Shown: in pieces, positions 6,406 through 11,587 of the stretch
How positions within the stretch are numbered: the stretch's first letter is position 1
How the letters are laid out: each line of letters begins with the position of its first letter
Source of the DNA: an uncultured Clostridia bacterium
GTDB lineage: Bacteria; Bacillota; Clostridia; Christensenellales; Borkfalkiaceae
Assembly (NCBI GenBank): GCA_946628865.1
Contig: CAMOXE010000002.1
Location: 1-11,587 of the forward strand
Direction: 5' to 3'
DNA: 11,587 nt
Notes under the pieces: model-generated
Told to the model about the DNA's origin: nothing
What the model saw: only the letters and a program-made list of their open reading frames with translations
The model's database searches: none
Position numbers and translations under genes: made by a program

Positions 6406-7672
6406 ATTTTGTTTTAAGCGGAATGAGGAATTTACCTTCCCCCGCATCGAGTTTTATGTTAGCAACGCCGTTTTTAAGCGCGATAACAGACTCTTCACCG
6501 TCGTCTATGACAAGAACGCCTTTATACTGCGACGAGAACGTTACGTTAACGTTAGCTTCTTTCTTTTCGGACGGATTACTTGCGTTGGTGAGCATAAAGC
6601 CCTTATTTCCGTCTTCGTCTTCAAACGAACCTAAAAGAACGTCTTCATCACTCGTTACATCCGAAACACCGTTGACATCTTCAAGCGGCAACTCATATTG
6701 CAACAAGGTGAACATCCAATTTTCCTCGTTTTTGCTGCCCAGAACGGAAGTCGTTCCCAGCCAGTCGAAACTCATATAAATGTGATCCCACGCAAGAATT
6801 TCAAGGTCTGCCGTTTTTACTCTATCGAATACAGGGAGTTTTTCGCCCTGCATATTAACCATGGGGTCATAACCCGATTCATGGCTGGAATACACATAAT
6901 GCAATAACGCTTTCGAACCATAGGTCATAGCTACAGCCATCTGCCAACGAAGTTCTTCCGTCGTGGGCGAAGCATAAGTCTGATGTCCTGCGGTTTGAAC
7001 CGAATACCATAAAGGAATATTCGCTTGTTTTGCGTAATGACTATATACGTCAATATCCGAAAAATAAGTATCTCTTAAACGGTTGACTTCCGAATTATCG
7101 GGATCTTTTTGTATTGCGTAATAATCGTAAGACAGTACATCCGGGCGAACTTTATTTATAAAACCCGAAACGTAACTGTCAAGAGACCCGCCGAGCGCGC
7201 CCGAATTGGCATAACTCGGGAACAAATTGACGTAAAACAGTTTATCACCCATCGTCTGTTTCCAAAGCGTATGCTTTTGCGACAGACTGTCGAACTCACT
7301 CGCAGTAGGTTCATCCGAAACGCAAAGACCTTTTATCGCGGAATGCGAATAATAGGAAGGCGTTCCACCGTTCCAACTTCTCTCGTCGGGAATAACCGAA
7401 ACGTTATGCGCCGCGCAATTATCTAAAAATTCCGTCGTCACGTCATAATGTCCTACAAGAAGATTGATTCCCGCGTCGGCAAGGTCGGCTATGTGTTGGT
7501 CTTTAAGATAAATGAACGAACCGTTCCATACGCCGATAGTAATTTCCTTATCGTCTTCATAGGTAGGTACGACGTAAGACTTTTCGGAATCGTCGCCACC
7601 ACCCGTGCAACCGCCGAAAGCGGTTAAAGCCAGAACACCTGCAAGCGCAAGCGTAAATATTTTCTTTTTCAT
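6404..7672 (-). CDS. Secreted TIM-barrel glycosidase-like lipoprotein
   Basis: The 422-residue protein has a signal peptide with lipobox AFGGC (Cys22), then a low-complexity GGGDDSE linker. Residues about 43-330 look like a (beta/alpha)8 barrel of the glycoside hydrolase clan type. The pattern begins ITIGVWNG..., continues DLADAGINLLVGHYD at 63-77, then GLCVSDEP (Asp120, Glu121) at 115-122, FYVNLFPSY at 146-154, and PDVLSYDYYAI at 177-187. The DEP motif at a strand end is a common site for a catalytic acid in such barrels, but no second acidic residue can be assigned safely. Residues about 331-422 form a beta domain ending DAGEGKFLIPLK, which is duplicated just downstream. I cannot name a GH family. 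GGAG at a seven-base spacing fixes the start, and the gene follows the InlB-repeat lipoprotein after 11 bases, indicating one operon. It may trim or bind surface glycans. Confidence 0.8.
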   Translation of the reverse strand: MKKKIFTLALAGVLALTAFGGCTGGGDDSEKSYVVPTYEDDKEITIGVWNGSFIYLKDQHIADLADAGINLLVGHYDVTTEFLDNCAAHNVSVIPDERSWNGGTPSYYSHSAIKGLCVSDEPTASEFDSLSQKHTLWKQTMGDKLFYVNLFPSYANSGALGGSLDSYVSGFINKVRPDVLSYDYYAIQKDPDNSEVNRLRDTYFSDIDVYSHYAKQANIPLWYSVQTAGHQTYASPTTEELRWQMAVAMTYGSKALLHYVYSSHESGYDPMVNMQGEKLPVFDRVKTADLEILAWDHIYMSFDWLGTTSVLGSKNEENWMFTLLQYELPLEDVNGVSDVTSDEDVLLGSFEDEDGNKGFMLTNASNPSEKKEANVNVTFSSQYKGVLVIDDGEESVIALKNGVANIKLDAGEGKFLIPLKTK

Positions 7673-7683
7673 ATGTTACTCCG

Positions 7684-8793
7684 TTATGCCGCGTCGTGAA
7701 TTACAACGTTATCGATATAAAATACGGTATTTGTCCAGACGTTCGCATTCTCGAGATTAGCAGAATCTCCTACTCTTCCGAAGCACATATTTATAGCAAC
7801 GCCGTAGCAGTCTTCTTTGATGTTCATAGTATAAGAGAATGTCCCGTTATTCCAAGCTTTCGGACTTTCATCGCTGTAATAACCTTGTCCCCAATACCAA
7901 CCGCCGTTACCCGCCTCTCCGAGATTACCGGAGGTTTTCGGATCTCCGGCAGCGGTTGCTCCGTAAAGGAAGAAAGCGAATCTTGCGGAAGTATCTACAG
8001 TGCAAACGACTTTTACGTCGAACGTAACGGTCTGACCTGCTTTAAGGTTATACCAAAGAACAAGCCAGGCGTTATCTTTATCCGTTCCGTTATGCGTAAC
8101 TTTAAGCATATTGTTGCCTTCTTCATTTGCGATTTCGTAATTGAAGTTGGTTTCGTTTCTCTTGCTCCAGTCTTCAAGCATTTCGGGATCGTCAAAAGTA
8201 TAGTTTGTGATTTTCTCTTTCCATTTAGCATAAAGCGTATGATTTGCGGCAGTGGCAACCTTGGTGCTCATAGTAATTTTTTCGCCCGTGCCTTCCGCAT
8301 CGAGATACCAGCCCACGAATTTGAAACCTTCTTTTTCGGGGTTATTAGGTATAGCCATTGCTCCGTACATACTGCCATAAGTAACTTTTGCCGTAGCAAC
8401 GGTGGTTTCTTCACCTATTTTTCCTCCCTGCAAATCAAAAGCAATATCATACTGATTTCCTTTCCATCTTGCATAAAGAGTGTGGTCGCCTTTGGTTTCT
8501 GCAACTACGGTTTCAGCAGTAACTTCTTTGCCCGAACCGTCTTTTTTCGCGCTCCAACCACCAAAAGTGTAGCCGGTGCGTTCATCGGTAATTATGGGAA
8601 GTTCGCCGTATGCTTCGCCGGGTTTTACTTTTTTAGTTTGCGTAAAAGTAATTTCGGTGCAATTCGCGTCAAACGTGACGGTGACTTTATTCTCATCTTC
8701 TTTTTGCGTTCCGCAACCCGCAAACACGGATAACGCAAGAACGACAAGCAACAGACAAGAAACAAATAGTTTAGACATTTTTTTCATACTCAT
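7684..8793 (-). CDS. Lipoprotein with two InlB B-type repeats and a C-terminal jelly-roll domain
   Basis: The 369-residue protein has a lipoprotein signal peptide with lipobox VFAGC (Cys27 if the first ATG is used). Two Listeria-Bacteroides (InlB B) repeats follow. The first, at about 36-110, has GYTFGGWSAKKDGSGKE and ends HTLYARWKG; the second, at about 114-191, has GFKFVGWYLDAEGTGEK and ends HTLYAKWKE. Residues about 196-369 begin NYTFDDPEMLEDWSKRN and end FYIDNVVIHD, the pattern of a CBM4/9-like jelly-roll carbohydrate-binding domain. It contains a Gly/Trp-rich stretch GNGGWYWGQGYY. The protein is probably anchored outside the membrane and displays the jelly roll on a short repeat stalk. 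Two starts fit the AGGAG: ATG at 8793 (close) or at 8787 (about 10 bases), with no effect on the mature protein. It sits 41 bases after the solute-binding gene, with no terminator between. Confidence 0.85.
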   Translation of the reverse strand: MSMKKMSKLFVSCLLLVVLALSVFAGCGTQKEDENKVTVTFDANCTEITFTQTKKVKPGEAYGELPIITDERTGYTFGGWSAKKDGSGKEVTAETVVAETKGDHTLYARWKGNQYDIAFDLQGGKIGEETTVATAKVTYGSMYGAMAIPNNPEKEGFKFVGWYLDAEGTGEKITMSTKVATAANHTLYAKWKEKITNYTFDDPEMLEDWSKRNETNFNYEIANEEGNNMLKVTHNGTDKDNAWLVLWYNLKAGQTVTFDVKVVCTVDTSARFAFFLYGATAAGDPKTSGNLGEAGNGGWYWGQGYYSDESPKAWNNGTFSYTMNIKEDCYGVAINMCFGRVGDSANLENANVWTNTVFYIDNVVIHDAA

Positions 8794-8834
8794 TTTCTCC
8801 TGAATAGATTTTATTTAATAGATCCCGATTTTTT

Positions 8835-10469
8835 TTAGTTTTTCACGCCAGCGAGCGACATGATGTGGCTCCAAGACGATTTGTAGTAGTTATACTCTCT
8901 ATCCAAGAATCCTTTCGCCGTAAACGACGGGGTTTCGGTTCCGAACGCCGAAGGCATAGAATCTCTGGTAGGAGTTATCTGACCTAGATATTCCATAGGA
9001 TAGTTCATAGCGTTACCGAGCGATATCTGTTTCGATACGATTTCAAGCTTCGATTTACTGAATATTCTCGCATCGGCATAATAATCGAACTGCGAAATAT
9101 CAACGGTAAGCGGAGCCATACAACCGTAAGTCGCGCTCATTACTATTTCTTGTCCGTCTTTCGAATACATATATTTAAGGAAGTCTTTCGCCAAATCTTT
9201 GCTCGTAGAATATTCGGGAACGGAAGCTACGAAATCGGGCAAACAGAATTTAATCATTCTCGAATCGCTTAAAAATTTAAGCGTGCTTTCCGATATACCG
9301 AGCGTAGCGGCATCCGCCGCGCTTGCCGTTTTGTTTCCGTCGATATAATTTTCATCGATAAAATTGATAATACTGCGAAGTTTTGTTTCGTTCGCCGCCT
9401 TATCTCCGGTGAAATCTGCCGAAATCTTCGGGTTTTCTACTATCGAACTGATTATAGGCGTTCTTATGAAGGCAACGTCGGCATCTCCGGGGTTGAACTG
9501 CTTTGAAGCTTCTCTTTCGAGCCAGTCGCCGTTTGCGCTGAAAAACGCCTCTCCTCTTAAAAAGTTAAGTTGTTCCTGATCGTAACTGTCGGATATATTA
9601 TCTGTCGATACATAACCGTTAGACTGTAAAATCATACTCCTTATCGTGTCGTATGCTTTAAGTCTGCCTGTGGTATTGTAGATATCGGCAGTATACGTTC
9701 CGCTTTCGTTTTTACCCTCGTAGAAAGCCTCCGAAACTGCTTTTCCTTCGTATTGCATCCATAAATCGCCGAAAAGGAAATGTAAGTATGAATCGATTCC
9801 CGAATAAGAGAACGCATACGCTTTACCCGAAGCCGATTTTACGTCAGCGGTTTTGATTCTGTCGAATAATTCAAACATTTCGTCGGTCGTTACAGGCAAA
9901 GCAAGTTCGGCTTTATTTGCCGCTTTAAGACTGTTATTGGTTTTATCCCAAAGCGTTTTGTTATATAACAAGCCGACAGCACCGCTCGTCCATGGAAGCG
10001 CGTATTGCTTGCCGTCTGTATAAGTCATTATCTGATAGTAATACGGATTCATCAGATCTTTGATTTTTCCCGTTTCGTTATACCCTTCAAGATCGGCTTC
10101 ATACACATCGGACAAATCTGCCCACTTATAGCTGCTCGCCACCGATTGCGTAGCAAAAACATTGTTCAGAATGGTAAAGTACAAATCTATCTTGTTTTTG
10201 CTTGCGCCAAGATTCAACGAGCTTTCGACAAAGGAACTGTCGGGAGTCGTCTTTACTACTTTTACGGTAACATCCTTGTGCGTTTCGTTGTAGCTTTCCG
10301 CAAGATCCTTTACAAAATCACTACCGTAACCTTTCGCCACCACTGCGACATTCACTACTTTCGGGTCGGAACTTATGTCGTCTTTCTTACCACAGGCGGT
10401 AGTTGACAACGATAATACTCCCGCGAGAGCGACCGAAAAAATCGCGCCTAAAACCTTTTTTACTTTCAT
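8835..10469 (-). CDS. Extracellular sugar-binding lipoprotein of an ABC importer (family 1 solute-binding protein)
   Basis: The 544-residue protein captures a saccharide outside the membrane and delivers it to the ABC permease. A signal peptide with LSTTAC (Cys26) is followed by a KKDD linker. The mature part starts KVVNVAVVAKGYGSDFVKDL, then YNETHKDVTVKVV, the first lobe of a periplasmic-binding-protein fold. Typical family-1 features follow: ALPWTSGAVGLLYNKTLWDK (ligand-pocket region), FSANGDWLERE, and late KDLAKDFLKYMYSKDGQEI. Its length exceeds that of typical MalE-like proteins (about 400) and fits the larger binding proteins of gut Clostridia. I chose ATG 10469 because it begins directly at the signal peptide and has GAGGA about eight bases upstream. 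A longer in-frame start at 10547 would add 26 residues ahead of the signal sequence and is unlikely. The ligand is unknown; the mannosidase downstream suggests a mannose-containing oligosaccharide. Confidence 0.92.
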   Translation of the reverse strand: MKVKKVLGAIFSVALAGVLSLSTTACGKKDDISSDPKVVNVAVVAKGYGSDFVKDLAESYNETHKDVTVKVVKTTPDSSFVESSLNLGASKNKIDLYFTILNNVFATQSVASSYKWADLSDVYEADLEGYNETGKIKDLMNPYYYQIMTYTDGKQYALPWTSGAVGLLYNKTLWDKTNNSLKAANKAELALPVTTDEMFELFDRIKTADVKSASGKAYAFSYSGIDSYLHFLFGDLWMQYEGKAVSEAFYEGKNESGTYTADIYNTTGRLKAYDTIRSMILQSNGYVSTDNISDSYDQEQLNFLRGEAFFSANGDWLEREASKQFNPGDADVAFIRTPIISSIVENPKISADFTGDKAANETKLRSIINFIDENYIDGNKTASAADAATLGISESTLKFLSDSRMIKFCLPDFVASVPEYSTSKDLAKDFLKYMYSKDGQEIVMSATYGCMAPLTVDISQFDYYADARIFSKSKLEIVSKQISLGNAMNYPMEYLGQITPTRDSMPSAFGTETPSFTAKGFLDREYNYYKSSWSHIMSLAGVKN

Positions 10470-10497
10470 TTTCTTATCCTCACTTTTTATTTTTAAT

Positions 10498-10515
10498 ACT
10501 GTTACAACACTGTTA
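10498..10515 (-). promoter_or_regulatory. Paired direct repeat ACTGTTA, one helical turn apart, before the binding-protein gene
   Basis: ACTGTTA occurs on the plus strand at 10498-10504 and 10509-10515, 11 bases apart start to start, so both would face the same side of the helix. They lie 29-46 bases upstream of the binding-protein start. This spacing is compatible with a regulator site, but no promoter boxes are convincing and the repeats are short. Confidence 0.2.
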
Positions 10516-10521
10516 AAGCGA

Positions 10522-10564
10522 TTTGCTTGGCGCAAAGCGACAAGCAAAAGAGGATATCCTCTTT
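10522..10564 (-). repeat. Two adjoining inverted repeats between permease and binding-protein genes
   Basis: A perfect 18-base palindrome, AAAGAGGATATCCTCTTT, spans 10547-10564. Next to it TTTGCTTG (10522-10529) pairs with CAAGCAAA (10541-10548), an 8-base stem continued after one mismatch by CGC/GCG around an AAA loop. The two structures share two bases, so both fold only with minor fraying. In the minus-strand transcript neither is followed by a U-run, so a standard terminator is unlikely. An mRNA processing or stabilising element, which would let the binding protein be made at a different level from the permease, fits the position better. Confidence 0.55.
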
Positions 10565-10577
10565 CTGTTTTTTACTG

Positions 10578-11396
10578 TCAGCCTTTTATTCCGCCCACGC
10601 TGACGTTTTCCATAAGTTTATTGCCAAAGATTATAACAATAAGAACAACCGGCAAAGCCGACATCATAACGCCCGCAAAATAAGTCATATGCGGCGAAGT
10701 GGCATCGGAGAAACGCATAAGTTCGCTGAATTGATACAATCCCGAAGCAAGAGTGGGCATATTATCGAGAAACAGTATAGCCGTTTCATAATTGTTCCAT
10801 TGCGTTATAAACGAAAGCAAAAACAAAGCGAAAAACGGTCCTATTGCAAGAGGCAACATTATTTTAGCAAATATGCAGAACCTGCCTGCCCCGTCTATCT
10901 GCGCGGCTTCCATATAGGTTTTATCGACGCCTTTGAAAAATGCATACGTTATAAGGAAATTTCCGCCGAAACCGCCTAAAAACGTTACGAGTATAAGAGG
11001 CGAATCGTTTAACCCCAACGTGTAAATAACTTTATACTGCGAAGGCAAACTACCGACTATCGGCAACGCAATCGTAAATAAAACGAACGAAAACGCTATT
11101 TCTTTACCGATAAAGTTATATTTTGCAAATATATATCCGGTTATCGTGTGCATCAGAACGCTTAAAACCGACGCTCCCGCGGCAAACCACAGGCTGTTTA
11201 CAAACATTCCGAAAAACGATGTATCGTTATATTCGATGTACTTGTACGCTTCCGCATAGTTCTCGAAACTGATTTTTTGCGGCAAGCTTAACATGTTTTC
11301 ATAAAACGCTTTATCTGTTTTCATCGAATTGTAAAACGTCCAGAAAAGCGCGTAAATTATAAAAATCGAATAAATCCAGAATATACAATAATCTTC
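10578..11396 (-). CDS. Sugar ABC transporter permease (MalG type), N-terminus missing
   Basis: This is one of the two membrane subunits of a carbohydrate ABC importer. From the ATG at 11324 the protein has 248 residues. The coupling motif EAAQIDGAGRFCIFAKIMLP lies at 139-158, several hydrophobic membrane segments are present (about 40-60, 75-95, 110-130, 160-175, 215-235), and the end SVGGIKG is typical of MalG-like permeases. That ATG lies inside the family alignment: the same frame continues upstream as IYSIFIIYALFWTFYNS, which is the first membrane segment, to a stop at 11399-11397. The usual cytoplasmic N-terminus and start codon are absent because the sequence switches to a glycosyltransferase gene near 11366-11380. 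The gene is thus a 5'-truncated fragment as seen here. The partner MalF-type permease normally found upstream is not in the window, and no ATPase is present (often encoded elsewhere by a shared gene). Confidence 0.88.
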   Translation of the reverse strand, partial: EDYCIFWIYSIFIIYALFWTFYNSMKTDKAFYENMLSLPQKISFENYAEAYKYIEYNDTSFFGMFVNSLWFAAGASVLSVLMHTITGYIFAKYNFIGKEIAFSFVLFTIALPIVGSLPSQYKVIYTLGLNDSPLILVTFLGGFGGNFLITYAFFKGVDKTYMEAAQIDGAGRFCIFAKIMLPLAIGPFFALFLLSFITQWNNYETAILFLDNMPTLASGLYQFSELMRFSDATSPHMTYFAGVMMSALPVVLIVIIFGNKLMENVSVGGIKG

Positions 11397-11587
11397 TTAC
11401 CACTTAAACTTTGTAAGGTGTTTTTAGTTTTTTCCGGCAATTCAAAATCTCTCAAAGATTCAACTCTAATATATGGTTTATTTGGGAATACATATGGCTT
11501 GCGCTTCAGTTTCCACCAGGCTTGAGTTATGTGTGCTCTATTTTCCTCGGGTACAACTACAGCAAGAGCAGAATTCCCTAGTCTAGA
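11357..11587 (-). pseudogene. Glycosyltransferase fragment (GT4-like), cut at both ends
   Basis: The frame is open from the right edge to a TAA at 11359-11357 and encodes 76 residues with no start. It includes ALAVVVPEENRAHITQAWWK, then KRKPYVFPNKPY, then GKKIIVYSGFI. The pattern 'P..PYV.PN.P' followed about 30 residues later by 'KKIIVYSG.I' matches the linker and start of the second Rossmann domain of GT4-type glycosyltransferases. The family normally continues for another ~180 residues, whereas this frame ends six residues after the YSG. The last residues overlap, in another frame, the permease's first membrane segment, so this is a junction rather than a natural gene end. The piece seems somewhat richer in AGA/AAT-type codons than the core genes, by eye only. 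Confidence 0.5.

Noticed and set aside
7696..8733. A 345-codon plus-strand open frame opposite the InlB-repeat lipoprotein
   Set aside because: The minus-strand frame has a signal peptide, known repeats and a ribosome binding site; the plus frame is rich in Phe/Ile/Cys/Ser as expected of an antisense shadow.
8794..8834. Possible terminator in the A-rich spacer between binding protein and InlB-repeat lipoprotein
   Set aside because: No stem with a following U-run is visible; the spacer only holds an AT-rich stretch and the AGGAG of the next gene.
10469..10547. Longer start for the solute-binding protein at 10547
   Set aside because: The extra 26 residues would precede a standard lipoprotein signal peptide and overlap the intergenic inverted repeats; ATG 10469 has its own ribosome binding site.
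1..11587. CRISPR arrays, tRNA or rRNA genes, insertion sequences, toxin-antitoxin or phage genes
   Set aside because: No regularly spaced repeats, tRNA-like cloverleaf or CCA ends, transposase motifs or integrase motifs were seen on either strand.

Overview
The window looks like a carbohydrate-uptake and glycan-degradation locus from an uncultured Gram-positive gut-type bacterium, most likely a Clostridia-like Bacillota. I infer this from four consecutive lipoprotein-type secreted proteins, strong AGGAG-type ribosome binding sites, a binding-protein-dependent sugar ABC importer, a Listeria-Bacteroides (InlB B-repeat) lipoprotein and moderate GC content. No rRNA or tRNA is present to place it taxonomically. 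All supported genes lie on the minus strand, so transcription runs from high to low coordinates.

Right part (about 11590 to 8835): a short C-terminally cut glycosyltransferase piece (11357-11587) abuts a MalG-type sugar permease whose N-terminus is missing (10578-11396). After a 108-base spacer with two strong inverted repeats comes a family-1 type extracellular solute-binding lipoprotein (8835-10469). Middle part (8793 to 3711): three secreted lipoproteins follow in tight succession. They are an InlB-repeat plus jelly-roll protein (7684-8793), a TIM-barrel glycosidase-like protein with a C-terminal beta domain (6404-7672), and a four-module fibronectin-III-like protein with three carbohydrate-binding-like C-terminal modules (3711-6092). 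Between the last two sits a truncated second copy of the TIM-barrel protein's C-terminal domain (6116-6397), preceded by an orphan ribosome binding site.

Left part (3698 to 1): a terminator-like hairpin precedes an intact GH38 alpha-mannosidase (1252-3660), the one complete and confidently assigned enzyme. Below it the sequence breaks up into glycosidase pieces: the N-terminal third of a GH37 trehalase-like protein joined in frame to a piece of a different glycosidase, then out of frame to the C-terminus of a GH43/GH32-like protein, then a 28-residue C-terminus of an unknown protein, which overlaps the start of a GH127-like protein running off the left edge.

The intact genes could form a working unit: lipoproteins capture or trim a mannose-containing glycan at the cell surface, the ABC system imports oligosaccharides, and the cytoplasmic GH38 enzyme removes alpha-mannose. 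The substrate is inferred, not shown. I saw no defence system, CRISPR array, mobile element or clearly new system. The most notable points are the mosaic ends (genome decay or contig chimerism), the truncated paralogue, the unusual leader of the mannosidase gene and the unassigned surface lipoproteins.
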